Under the pieces are notes generated by a model. It was not told the DNA's origin, did not search any database, and was given only the letters and a program-made list of their open reading frames with translations. Below, piece by piece: positions 16,483 through 26,744 of a stretch of 40,132 bases of DNA (within the stretch, counting starts at the first letter, position 1; each line of letters opens with the position of its first letter). Made by a program: the position numbers and the translations under genes. The DNA is from Salinicola socius (lineage in GTDB: Bacteria > Pseudomonadota > Gammaproteobacteria > Pseudomonadales > Halomonadaceae). The stretch spans positions 1-40,132 of the forward strand of contig NZ_MSDO01000035.1 of assembly GCF_001937195.1 (NCBI RefSeq), read 5' to 3'.

Positions 16483-17394
16483 ATGAATCGTAGTGATCTG
16501 CGTGGGGTGGATTTCAAGCTTCTGGTGGTATTCGAGACCTTGATGCAGGAGCGCAGTGTCTCGCGAGCGGCGGAGCGGCTGTTTCTGGGGCAGCCGGCCA
16601 CCAGTGCTTCGCTCGCCAGACTCCGGGATGTCTTCGGCGATCCGCTGCTGGTGCGTACCGGGCGCCAGATGGTGCCAACCGCCAGGGCACAGCAGATCTA
16701 CGAGCAGTTGCAGCCCGCCCTCGACGCGATTTCCAACGTGCTCAGCCGGACCAGCGACTTCGACCCCGCGACCAGTGAGGCGGTCTTCCGGGTCGGATTC
16801 AGTGACGACATCGAATTTGCCCTGCTTCCGGCGCTGCTCAAGCGGTTGCGAACCGAAGCACCGGGCATCGTACTGGTAGTCCGGCGCGCCGATTTCCATC
16901 TGATGCCCCAACTGCTCAATACCGGCGAGGTCACCGTGGCCGCCGGCTATGCACGGGATCTGCCGGCCAACGCGAAGCAGAAGATCCTGCGTCACAGCCG
17001 GGCCAAGGTGCTGCGGGCGGACAGCAGTCCGGGCGCGTTGACCCTGGCCGACTACTGCGAGCGCCCGCATGCCCTGGTGTCGTTCGACGGCGACCTCAAC
17101 GGCTACGTCGACGAACTGCTGGCCGAAAAAGGGCTCAAGCGTCGCATCGTGTTAGCCGTCCCGCAGTTCAACAGTCTTGCCTCGCTGCTGCGGGATACCG
17201 ACATGGTCGCCACGGTGCCGGATTACGCCGCGGACGTGCTGGCCGCCCAGGGCGGGTTGCGAGTGGACGAAATGCCGCTGGAACGCGCACCCTCTCCGTT
17301 GAGCATGGTATGGCAGAGCGTCTACGACAATGATCCTGCCGAGCGCTGGCTGCGCTCGCGCATACAGATGATGTTCGCCGACGACAACGAATGA
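16483..17394 (+). CDS. LysR-family transcriptional regulator, divergent from the MDR dehydrogenase
   Basis: The 303-residue protein has a LysR helix-turn-helix (MQERSVSRAAERLFLGQPAT followed by SASLARLRDVFGDPLLVR, near residues 24-62) and a C-terminal effector domain. The N-terminal pattern LRGVDFKLLVVFETLMQERS is that of the NodD/LinR-like LysR subgroup, which often controls aromatic or quinone-related genes. ATG 16483 has ACGGAG seven bases upstream. Its natural target is the divergent oxidoreductase at 15136-16155. The intergenic region is dominated by the 21-bp tandem array, so the promoter geometry of both genes depends on that array. The 219 bp after the gene carry no ORF that I believe, but hold a candidate Fur site. 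Confidence 0.87.
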   Translation: MNRSDLRGVDFKLLVVFETLMQERSVSRAAERLFLGQPATSASLARLRDVFGDPLLVRTGRQMVPTARAQQIYEQLQPALDAISNVLSRTSDFDPATSEAVFRVGFSDDIEFALLPALLKRLRTEAPGIVLVVRRADFHLMPQLLNTGEVTVAAGYARDLPANAKQKILRHSRAKVLRADSSPGALTLADYCERPHALVSFDGDLNGYVDELLAEKGLKRRIVLAVPQFNSLASLLRDTDMVATVPDYAADVLAAQGGLRVDEMPLERAPSPLSMVWQSVYDNDPAERWLRSRIQMMFADDNE

Positions 17395-17443
17395 GTCGCC
17401 TCCGAGGACAGGGCTCGCCGCCACGTCGCTTGACTTCGTGAGT

Positions 17444-17462
17444 GAAGATCAGAATCATTCGC
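17444..17462. promoter_or_regulatory. Candidate Fur box upstream of the ABC exporter
   Basis: GAAGATCAGAATCATTCGC matches the classical 19-bp Fur consensus at 13 of 19 positions, with the AATCATT half intact. It lies 151 bp upstream of the exporter start. A TTGACT at 17430-17435 could be a -35 element overlapping it. The match alone is modest; the iron genes further right raise its plausibility. Confidence 0.4.
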
Positions 17463-17613
17463 GCCTGCGGTCTGCCGGCCATCACCCGGTGCCGTGCTTC
17501 TCGCTCGATGCCTTCGCAAGCGTGCCTGGTCATCGCTTCCGCCGTGGAGTACTGCGGCCAATGTCTCGCGCATGAAGGCATGAGCGAACCCAATCGCCGG
17601 CTACGGAATCCGA

Positions 17614-19275
17614 ATGGAACTACTGCGCGTCGTCTTTCGTCATTATCGCTGGCCGTTCATCGGCGTCATGCTGCTTACCCTGCTGAGCGCGGCGCTGGGG
17701 ATCGGCGTGATCGCGTTCATCAATCACTATCTGATCGTCACCGATGGCACCGCCATCACGGCACTGTTGCCCTTCATCGGCCTGATCGCGCTGCTGCTGG
17801 CGGTCACGCTGGGGTCGCAGCTGGCGTTGACGACGCTCGGACACCACTTCGTCTATCGGCTGCGCGGACGGCTGATCAAGCGCATCCTCGACACCGACAT
17901 CGAGCGACTCGAGCAGCTCGGGAGCGCGCATCTGCTGTCGTGTCTCTCCAGCGACATTCGTAACGTGACCATCGCCTTCGTCCGCCTGCCGGAGCTCGTT
18001 CAGGGCGTGATCATCACGCTGGCCTCGGTCGGTTATCTGCTGTGGCTCTCGCCGCCGCTGCTGCTGATCACCGCGATCTGGATCACCGTGACCATGCTGA
18101 TCGGCTGGTGGCTGGTGTCGAAGGTCTATCATCACATCCGGATCACCCGGGCCACCGACAGTCGGCTCTACCAGGATTACGAGACGATCATCCACGGGCG
18201 CAAGGAGCTGGCGCTCAATCGCGATCGCGCCAGACACTTGCTGGAAGAGGTTTACGGGGCCGATGCCCGGACCTATCGCGATCACATCATTCGTGCCGAC
18301 ACCTACCATCTGAGTGCAGGCAACTGGACCAACATCATGATGCTGGGGGCGATCGGCGTGGTGTTTTTCCTCGCCAACGGCCTGGGTTGGGCCAATACCG
18401 CGGTGGCGGCGACGTTTTCGCTGACGCTGCTGTTCCTGCGCTCGCCCCTGATCCAGGCCGTGGGCGCGACGCCGACCTTGATCACCGCCCAGGTCTCGTT
18501 CGACAAGCTGCGCGAACTGGCCCTGGCCGAATACCGCGCCGATTTCGATCTGGTCGAGACCCACAGCGAGTGGCAGTCTCTGGAGATGCGCGACATCACC
18601 TATCGCTACCCGGCCAAGGCGGGGCGCGAAGGATTTTCGGTAGGGCCGATCAACCTGCGCCTCGAGCGCGGCGAGCAGGTCTACCTGATCGGCGGCAACG
18701 GCAGCGGAAAATCGACCCTGGCCAAGCTCCTCACCGGACTCTATCGACCGCACGCCGGCGAGATCCGCATCGACGACGAGATCGTCGGCGAAGCCGACTG
18801 GCACCGCTATCGCCAACGATTCTCGGCGGTCTATACCGACTTCCATCAGTTCGATCGGCTGATGGGGCCTCAAGGGGGGCATGCCGATCCCGCGCTGTTG
18901 GACAACTGGCTGCAGACGCTGCAGCTGGCCCGAAAACTGCAGCTCGAGGAGGGGAAGATTCTCGATACCGAGCTCTCCCAAGGGCAACGCAAGCGTCTGG
19001 CACTGCTGATGGCACTGGTCGAGCAACGCCAGATACTGCTGCTGGACGAGTGGGCCGCGGATCAGGACCCGCAGTTCCGGCGCGCCTTCTATCGCGAACT
19101 GATGCCGCGCTTTCGGGAACTCGGCATCACGGTCTTCGCGATCAGCCATGACGACCATTATTTCGCCCATGCCGATAGGCTGCTGGAAATGCGAGACGGC
19201 CAGCTACGCGAGCTGACCGGTGACGAGCGGGCGCTGGCCAGTCGGGATGCCGTGGCCAGAATCGATACGCCGTGA
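17614..19275 (+). CDS. Cyclic-peptide/siderophore-type ABC exporter (SyrD/PvdE/YojI family)
   Basis: This 553-residue half-transporter has an N-terminal six-helix membrane domain (about residues 10-290) fused to an ATPase domain. Walker A is GGNGSGKST (360-368), the signature is LSQGQRKR (from about 454), Walker B is [13 protein letters not shown], and the switch histidine is in ISHDDHYF. The short length and the [11 protein letters not shown] signature are those of the cyclic peptide export family, which includes PvdE (pyoverdine precursor), SyrD and YojI (microcin J25). It probably works as a homodimer in the inner membrane, exporting a peptide or siderophore-like compound. No peptide synthetase is in the window. 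A candidate Fur box lies upstream, so export of an iron chelator is possible. It converges on the DUF4130-type gene with a 19-bp gap. Confidence 0.85.
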   Translation: MELLRVVFRHYRWPFIGVMLLTLLSAALGIGVIAFINHYLIVTDGTAITALLPFIGLIALLLAVTLGSQLALTTLGHHFVYRLRGRLIKRILDTDIERLEQLGSAHLLSCLSSDIRNVTIAFVRLPELVQGVIITLASVGYLLWLSPPLLLITAIWITVTMLIGWWLVSKVYHHIRITRATDSRLYQDYETIIHGRKELALNRDRARHLLEEVYGADARTYRDHIIRADTYHLSAGNWTNIMMLGAIGVVFFLANGLGWANTAVAATFSLTLLFLRSPLIQAVGATPTLITAQVSFDKLRELALAEYRADFDLVETHSEWQSLEMRDITYRYPAKAGREGFSVGPINLRLERGEQVYLIGGNGSGKSTLAKLLTGLYRPHAGEIRIDDEIVGEADWHRYRQRFSAVYTDFHQFDRLMGPQGGHADPALLDNWLQTLQLARKLQLEEGKILDTELSQGQRKRLALLMALVEQRQILLLDEWAADQDPQFRRAFYRELMPRFRELGITVFAISHDDHYFAHADRLLEMRDGQLRELTGDERALASRDAVARIDTP

Positions 19276-19294
19276 AGGGTGGCACAGCGACTGG

Positions 19295-20224
19295 CTAGTC
19301 GTTGCTGGCCGGCGGCGTGCTGTGGCATGCGAGCCTGCCGGGCGGTAGCGCCTTGCCCTTGCGCTGGCCCACGCTGCTCTCCTGGGCCAGACGCTGGCCG
19401 CCATGGCGGGCCCTGGCTTCCATCGCGGGAATCAGATCCCCTTCGCTGAGATGACGCCAGAAGCGCTGCGGCATGTGTTGGGTCATCACCTTGTGGTTGA
19501 GTCGGGCCGGATTGAAGGTACTGACGAAATAGGTTCGCCAGAGCGCATGGTCCTCGTCGGCATTGGCGCGCTCGGCGGCTGTCCGCGCCTCGGTGGCCCA
19601 GATTGCAGGGCAGGGGAAGCGGTAGTCGAGCGTCGAACCGTTCCAGTGCACGCCCCCTTCCGGCGTGGCAATCAACCAGGGCGAACCGCCCATCCGATCG
19701 GCGAAGTGCTCGGCGCCCAGATCGAGCACGTCATGCGCGGGCTCGAACCAGGCGACGTAGCGTTCTCCCAACGCATCATCGCGCCGATGGAACCGCAGAA
19801 AGGCGTGCATGTGATGCGCTTCCCGCTTGATCGCATGCCAGCGCTGATGCAAGAGATGCCCATCCGCATCGGCGGGGTGAGTCGCCGCCGCATCGCCCTG
19901 GACCCATCGCCACAGAACCCGATACAGCAACGGCCAGCGCGCCTGCTCGCCCCCGCGCGAGCGATAGCGGGCGGCGTTGCGCAGTAGCGCCAATTGCTCG
20001 CGCCCGATTCGGATCGATGTCGAAGCCGCTCCCCGGAATGGCGGCTGCCTTTCCGCTGCTGGCGGCAAGGAGAAAAGGTCGTCGTGGCTGTCATCGCCAT
20101 CCCGCCAGGTCACGTTCGAGGGCGGTACGCCAGCCATCAACAGCTGCCGCGCCCGTTCGCGCCATTCCTCGAAATCGCGAGCGTGAGCGATACGTGGCGA
20201 CAGTGACGATGGATCAGGATTCAT
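19295..20224 (-). CDS. Putative DNA repair protein, TIGR03915/DUF4130 family
   Basis: The 309-residue protein is the partner normally encoded beside the radical SAM protein of the TIGR03916 family. Recognisable parts are HAFLRFHRRDDALGERYVAW near residues 140-159, where the family has a conserved F-R-F pattern, FADRMGGSPWLIATPEGGVHW near 175-195 and the terminal MPQRFWRHLSEGDLIP near 253-268. About 40 basic residues follow this point. In other bacteria the same domain is fused to UdgX-type uracil-DNA glycosylases, which is the reason for the repair annotation; the activity of this domain is not established as far as I know. GGAG lies eight bases before ATG 20224. It follows the radical SAM gene by 45 bp and shares its LexA-controlled promoter. 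Confidence 0.78.
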   Translation of the reverse strand: MNPDPSSLSPRIAHARDFEEWRERARQLLMAGVPPSNVTWRDGDDSHDDLFSLPPAAERQPPFRGAASTSIRIGREQLALLRNAARYRSRGGEQARWPLLYRVLWRWVQGDAAATHPADADGHLLHQRWHAIKREAHHMHAFLRFHRRDDALGERYVAWFEPAHDVLDLGAEHFADRMGGSPWLIATPEGGVHWNGSTLDYRFPCPAIWATEARTAAERANADEDHALWRTYFVSTFNPARLNHKVMTQHMPQRFWRHLSEGDLIPAMEARARHGGQRLAQESSVGQRKGKALPPGRLACHSTPPASND

Positions 20225-20269
20225 GACGAAAGCTCCGGCTGATGGCTCGCACGCTTGTGTTGCATGGAT

Positions 20270-21529
20270 CTACCACAACGCCATCTGGGCAGGCTGTGGC
20301 GCGGTCAGGCTTTGGCGCAGGCGGGTGCTGTCCAGGTTGGCGTCGGCGGGGCGGTAGTCCTGGGTGATGACGAACGGACGCAAGGTGTCCAGCCGGCAGC
20401 GCAGTGCGACCAGATCCTGATAGCGAATGCGGCGCAGTCGGCGCAGATCGACCAGCCGCTGCACGCTGCGCAGACCGATGCCCGGAACGCGGGCGATCAT
20501 CGCCGGTTCGGCGCGATTGAGGTCGACCGGAAAGTCGTTGCGGTGGGCCAGCGCCCAGGCCAGCTTGGGATCGATCTCCAGGTCCAGGTTGCCCGGCGCG
20601 TTCAGTAGCTCTTCGGCCTGAAAACCGTAACTGCGGATCAGGAAGTCGGCCTGATACAGCCGATGTTCCCGCAGCAGCGGTGGCGCCGCCTGGGGTAGCC
20701 CGGCGGGACGTTCGGGAATCGGACTGAACGCCGAGTAGTAGACGCGCTTGAGACGGAAATCCCGATAGAGATGTTGGGCGGACTGCAGAATCGTACGGTC
20801 ATCGGTGGCGTCCGCGCCGACGATCATCTGCGTGCTCTGACCGCCGGGTGCATAGCGCGGCGCCTGTCGCTTGGGATTGTTGCTGCGAACCGGATGGCGG
20901 GCATCCTGCCGGGCGTCGTCGTTGGCGGCATCGATTCGCTGGCGCATGTGATCCATGGCGGAATGAATGGTACCCAGCTCTTTCTCCGGTGCCAGCGTCT
21001 TCAGGCTGGTCAACGTCGGCAGTTCGATGTTCGCACTCAGCCGGTCGGCGTAACGTCCGGCTTCTTCGAGCAGTTTGGGGTCCGCCTCCGGGATCGCCTT
21101 GAGATGGATGTAGCCGCGGAATTGATGCGTCTCCCGGAGTGACCTGGCCACCTGAATCATCTGCTCCATGGTGTAGTCGCTGGAGCGAATGATGCCGGAG
21201 CTCAGGAACAGTCCGCTGATGGTGTTGCGGCGATAGAACGATAGCGTCAAGCGAACGACTTCCTCCGGCGTGAAGCGCGCTCGAGGCACGTTGCTCGAGC
21301 GCCGATTGACGCAGTACTGGCAGTCGAACAGACAGAAGTTGGTCAACAGCACCTTGAGCAGAGACACGCAGCGTCCGTCCGGCGTGAAGCTATGGCAGAT
21401 CCCCATGCCGTCAGAGGATCCGAGTCCCGCCTTGCCGCGAGAGGAACGCTTCGGTGCGCCGCTACTGGCGCATGATGCGTCGTACTTGGCGGCATCGGCG
21501 AGGATGGAGAGCTTGTCGATCAGTTCCAT
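20270..21529 (-). CDS. Putative DNA modification/repair radical SAM protein (TIGR03916 family)
   Basis: The 419-residue protein contains the radical SAM cluster motif CLFDCQYC (CxxxCxxC, near residues 69-76) that binds the [4Fe-4S] cluster, a TIM-barrel core, and a C-terminal helix-hairpin-helix (NRAEPAMIARVPGIGLRSVQ followed by RLVDLRRLRRI, near 340-370) typical of DNA binding. The reaction is unknown; a role in repairing or modifying DNA lesions is the family hypothesis. The start is placed at ATG 21529, with AGGA seven bases upstream. The frame extends to 21598, but that extension covers the LexA box. It is the first gene of a two-gene SOS-type operon with the DUF4130 protein. recQ lies immediately upstream on the same strand, with a 119-bp gap that holds the LexA box. 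Confidence 0.85.
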   Translation of the reverse strand: MELIDKLSILADAAKYDASCASSGAPKRSSRGKAGLGSSDGMGICHSFTPDGRCVSLLKVLLTNFCLFDCQYCVNRRSSNVPRARFTPEEVVRLTLSFYRRNTISGLFLSSGIIRSSDYTMEQMIQVARSLRETHQFRGYIHLKAIPEADPKLLEEAGRYADRLSANIELPTLTSLKTLAPEKELGTIHSAMDHMRQRIDAANDDARQDARHPVRSNNPKRQAPRYAPGGQSTQMIVGADATDDRTILQSAQHLYRDFRLKRVYYSAFSPIPERPAGLPQAAPPLLREHRLYQADFLIRSYGFQAEELLNAPGNLDLEIDPKLAWALAHRNDFPVDLNRAEPAMIARVPGIGLRSVQRLVDLRRLRRIRYQDLVALRCRLDTLRPFVITQDYRPADANLDSTRLRQSLTAPQPAQMALW

Positions 21530-21555
21530 GCAGTGATCCTGTGGCGTGTCCCGAT

Positions 21556-21575
21556 GACTGTCTTTATATACAGTA
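21556..21575 (-). promoter_or_regulatory. LexA (SOS) box of the radical SAM/DUF4130 operon
   Basis: On the minus strand TACTGTATATAAAGACAGTC matches the E. coli LexA consensus at 17 of 20 positions with a perfect CTGT-N8-ACAG core (21558-21573). It ends 27 bp before the start codon at 21529, the usual distance for repression of a core promoter. The site suggests induction by DNA damage. Confidence 0.85.
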
Positions 21576-21648
21576 TTCGAGAATCGCGGGATCGACAAGG
21601 TCGGTGGCTCGATTTCGGGGGTTCCACGCCCAGCTTGTCAGTGGCGTT

Positions 21649-23704
<2,056 letters not shown>

Positions 23705-23709
<5 letters not shown>

Positions 23710-23772
23710 GTTCTGTCCTGCGTCATGTTCTGTCCTGCGTCATGTTTCGCCCTGAATCATGTGTCTTGCTGG
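23705..23772 (-). repeat. 17-bp tandem array spanning the MFS stop and the recQ start
   Basis: Four 17-bp units lie at 23705-23721, 23722-23738, 23739-23755 and 23756-23772. The first two are identical (minus strand GCAGGACAGAACATGAC) and the other two diverged. Each unit carries an ATG and most a purine-rich ribosome binding site. The unit is not a multiple of three, so each ATG is in another frame; the recQ ATG is the last one. The MFS stop codon (23723-23725) lies in the array. Confidence 0.88.
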
Positions 23773-25522
23773 GCCAGGACGCGGTGGTGTCGGGGGGATA
23801 GGTGCCGGGTGAGGTGGCATCGGTCGCCGGATCGTCGAGGGGGGCGGTCTGGTTCGGCGTCAACGCTGGCAGGGCGTGGCGCGACGAGCGATAGCTGACG
23901 CCATAACGCAGGTGCGGCGCCTCCGGCCCGCTGTGGAGGGCGGTGACCCGATCGATGATGGCACGATCGGCCAGCGTCAGCCGGTCCAGCATGCGCAGAT
24001 GCTGCAGCCAGTTGGGCACGAGGAAGACCTCCTGCCACAGGTCGCGATCGACGGTATCGCGGTAGAGCGACCAGCGTTTGGCGCCATTGCGCAGCCGCAG
24101 CTTTCGCAGCGGGCGCACGGCGCGGGCGAACTCGCGCAGGTGTTCGCTATCGATGCGATATTCGACCGTCACCATCACCGAGCCCCGCGCCGGATTGAAG
24201 TCGAAATCGGGCCTGCTGGTGTGCGCCTCGGGCGCCTCGACCAGATCGCTGGCATCCAGCTCCGGGAGCTTCGAAGGGAGCAACAACAACGCCGAGACGA
24301 TCAGCAGCGCGCCCGCCAGCATCAGCGCCGTCTGCACGCCCAGGCCCTCGGCCATCTGCCCCCACAGCAGCGAGCCCAGCGTGAGGCCGCCATAGAGCGC
24401 GGTCTGATACAGCGCCAGGGCGCGAGCCTTGACCCAGTCCGGCACCAGTATCTGTACCGACGAATTGTACGAGGCCACGGCCGCGATCCAGCAGCTGCCG
24501 CCGACGACGAGTGCGGGAAACAGTACCCATAGGGTGTCGAGGCCGCCGAGTGCCAGCATCACCAGGCCCAGCGTCATGGCGGCGAAGCTGATCAGGCGAC
24601 TGCTGCCGACCCGCTGGCGGGCCCGGTTGACCAGTGTGCTGCCGGCGATCGCGCCGATCCCCAGGCCGCCGAGCATGTAGCCGTAGAGCGAGGCGCTGCC
24701 GCTGGGGTGCTGATGTGCCAGTAGTGGCAGCAATGCCCACAGCGCGCTGGCGGAAATGCCGAAAATGAACGAGCGCATCATCACCAGGCGGGTAACGCTG
24801 GAGTACTGCACGAAATGCAGCGCCGCCTTGACGCCTTCCCAGATACGCTCGGGTGGCAGCGACTTGGGCAGTACTGCGCGTTTCCAACGCCACAGGGCGG
24901 CGATCAGGCCGCAGAAACAGAACACGTTGAGCAGAAAGATCCATGCCGGCCCCACCGCAGCCAGCAGCAACCCGCCGATGGCCGGACCGATGGCGCGGGC
25001 GGCATTGTAATTGACGCTGTTGAGCAGCACGGCACTCGAGACCAGGTTGCGCGGCACCTGCTCGTTGACCGCCGCCTGCCAGGCCGGCGTGGTGATGGCG
25101 CCGCCGATCGAGACGCAGAGGATCGAGACGATCAGCAAGGTCGGTGAAAGCAGATTCAGGAAGGCGATCAGGGTAATGAACACGCCGCCCAGCACTTCGA
25201 TACCCAGCCCGAACAGCATCACCTTGCGGCGATCGTAATTATCCGCGATCACGCCGGTGACGATCGACATCAACACCAGCGGCAGCGCCGCCGCGACCTG
25301 AATCATCGCCACCGCCACCGCGCCGCCGTCGTTCGATGTCACCACCCATGCCGCCGCCACCGACTGTGCCCACACGCCGAGATTGGCAAACAGGTTGGCG
25401 ATCCAGATCATCCGGAACGCGGGTACCCCCAATGGAGCGAAAGTGCTGACATCCGCCGGGCGTGGCGGAGTCTGTTCGGACTCGAGGGTCAGGTCACTCT
25501 GGCGGGAAACGGGTTGCAGCAT
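23723..25522 (-). CDS. MFS_3-family exporter with C-terminal ABM-like domain
   Basis: The 599-residue protein has an N-terminal 12-helix MFS domain of the EntS/MFS_3 type (about residues 30-430), with FANLGVWAQSVAAAWVVT and DNYDRRKVMLFGLG, the conserved loop 2-3 motif. A soluble domain of about 100 residues follows (GSVMVTVEYRIDSEHLREFA, later WSLYRDTVDRDLWQEVFLVP), a ferredoxin-like ABM fold seen in this family. The last residues are encoded by the 17-bp array, so the tail length depends on it. The start is chosen at ATG 25522; an upstream TTG at 25576 is possible. EntS-type members export siderophores, and this gene lies beside a FhuC-type ATPase, so siderophore efflux is plausible. A MITE-like element sits 67 bp upstream of the start. 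Confidence 0.82.
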   Translation of the reverse strand: MLQPVSRQSDLTLESEQTPPRPADVSTFAPLGVPAFRMIWIANLFANLGVWAQSVAAAWVVTSNDGGAVAVAMIQVAAALPLVLMSIVTGVIADNYDRRKVMLFGLGIEVLGGVFITLIAFLNLLSPTLLIVSILCVSIGGAITTPAWQAAVNEQVPRNLVSSAVLLNSVNYNAARAIGPAIGGLLLAAVGPAWIFLLNVFCFCGLIAALWRWKRAVLPKSLPPERIWEGVKAALHFVQYSSVTRLVMMRSFIFGISASALWALLPLLAHQHPSGSASLYGYMLGGLGIGAIAGSTLVNRARQRVGSSRLISFAAMTLGLVMLALGGLDTLWVLFPALVVGGSCWIAAVASYNSSVQILVPDWVKARALALYQTALYGGLTLGSLLWGQMAEGLGVQTALMLAGALLIVSALLLLPSKLPELDASDLVEAPEAHTSRPDFDFNPARGSVMVTVEYRIDSEHLREFARAVRPLRKLRLRNGAKRWSLYRDTVDRDLWQEVFLVPNWLQHLRMLDRLTLADRAIIDRVTALHSGPEAPHLRYGVSYRSSRHALPALTPNQTAPLDDPATDATSPGTYPPDTTASWPSKTHDSGRNMTQDRT

Positions 25523-25589
25523 GACAAGCTCGCAGGCAGGAGGCGAATCGGAAGGCACGACCGGACGAGCGGACAAGGCCTTGCGCTAA

Positions 25590-25733
25590 GGAAGCGCTGA
25601 ATAAATAGGCGAACGAGATGAAGCGTAAGGCGCACGGCACGCAGAAGACGAGACATAACATGGGGTTAGGCGAGTCTTCGAGTACCGCGCAACGTAGCGA
25701 TTCGCTCGTGCAGGCATTTATGCAGTGGTTCCC
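25590..25733 (-). mobile_element. MITE-like element, copy 2, upstream of the MFS gene
   Basis: This 144-bp segment is the same length as, and about 85% identical to, the element at 4165-4308, in the opposite orientation. Its ends are GGAAGCGCTGAATAAAT and CATTTATGCAGTGGTTCCC, imperfect inverted repeats. TAA flanks it on both sides (25587-25589 and 25734-25736), a likely 3-bp target duplication. It lies between the MFS gene and the FhuC-type gene and could carry promoter signals for the former. Confidence 0.85.
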
Positions 25734-25827
25734 TAAAGGTTAGCATCCTGTCTGTGATAGCGAGCGTCCAGTGCTATCGCTTACCGGCAAGCCATATGTC
25801 GATCAGGGATAGGTGTCGGCGTTGCGG

Positions 25828-26595
25828 TTACTGCAGCACCGCGATGGGGCAGGCGTCGGCGGGGTGTGTCATCACCCGCATGGGGATGCCGTAGATGGCT
25901 TCCAGATTGACGTCGTTCATCATGCTGGCCGGCGCGCCTTCGGCGAGCAGCTTGCCGCTGTGCAGCGCGACCAGGTGATCGCAGTAGCGTGCCGCCATGT
26001 TGACGTCATGCAGTACGATGACCACGCCCAACCCCAGTTCGCGACAGAGCTTGCGGACCAGCGCGAGTACTTCGACCTGATGGGCGATATCGAGCGCGGC
26101 CAGCGGCTCGTCGAGCAGTAGATAGCGACTGCCCTGGGCCAGCAGCATGGCGAGCCACACGCGTTGGCGCTCGCCGCCGGAAAGCGTATCGACCAGGCGG
26201 TCGGCGAAGGCTTCGGTATGAGTCAGGGCGATGGCGCGTTCGATCTGCTGGTGATCGTGACGGGTGAGGCGCCCCAGCAGGCCGTGCCAGGGATAGCGGC
26301 CAAAGCCGATCAGCTCGCGGCAGGTGAGGTTTTCGGCGCTGGGAAGATGCTGCGGAAGATAGGCGACGTGACGAGCGAACTCTCGTGGCTTCCACTGCGT
26401 CAGCGGGCGACCATCGAGCTGGATGTTACCGTGGCTGACCGGCTGTTGCTGCGCGAGCAGCTTGAGCAGGGTCGACTTGCCGGAACCATTGTGTCCGATC
26501 AGCCCGTAGATCTGGCCTTCACCGAAGGTGAAATCGATGGGAGAGAGCAGCGTCTTGCCCGCAATCTCGAAGCTCGCCGATTGGACTTCGAACAT
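25828..26595 (-). CDS. FhuC/FepC-type iron-siderophore ABC transporter ATPase
   Basis: The 255-residue cytosolic ATPase belongs to the siderophore/haem/vitamin B12 import class. Walker A is GHNGSGKST (residues 34-42), the signature is LSGGERQRV near 139-147, Walker B is YLLLDEPLAALD near 158-169, and the switch histidine is in IVLHDVNMAARYCDHLVALH. The C terminus is the normal length. What is odd is that no permease (FhuB or FepD/G type) and no binding protein are adjacent: the next genes are the MFS exporter and an unrelated membrane protein. It must pair with a permease elsewhere, or the locus is a remnant. The 128 bp upstream contain no convincing Fur box, which is unusual for this family. 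Confidence 0.85.
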   Translation of the reverse strand: MFEVQSASFEIAGKTLLSPIDFTFGEGQIYGLIGHNGSGKSTLLKLLAQQQPVSHGNIQLDGRPLTQWKPREFARHVAYLPQHLPSAENLTCRELIGFGRYPWHGLLGRLTRHDHQQIERAIALTHTEAFADRLVDTLSGGERQRVWLAMLLAQGSRYLLLDEPLAALDIAHQVEVLALVRKLCRELGLGVVIVLHDVNMAARYCDHLVALHSGKLLAEGAPASMMNDVNLEAIYGIPMRVMTHPADACPIAVLQ

Positions 26596-26744
26596 GGCAG
26601 GGGCAACCTCGCAGCGAATGATGGGTCACAGGATGGAAGGCAATCCTAATTCAAATACGAACGCTTATCAAAGACACTTGTCGTTGTTTATCGCTGGCAG
26701 CTATCGGCGAATCGAATCCACGAGTGCCCGAGGAGCAAGATCCC

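Noticed and set aside
17620-19170. 516-residue minus-strand frame opposite the ABC exporter
   Set aside because: Antisense; Arg/Gln/Asp-rich with no motifs, while the plus frame has all ABC motifs.
26596-26700. Fur box upstream of the FhuC-type gene
   Set aside because: The best match keeps only a GATAAG half; the second half does not fit the consensus.
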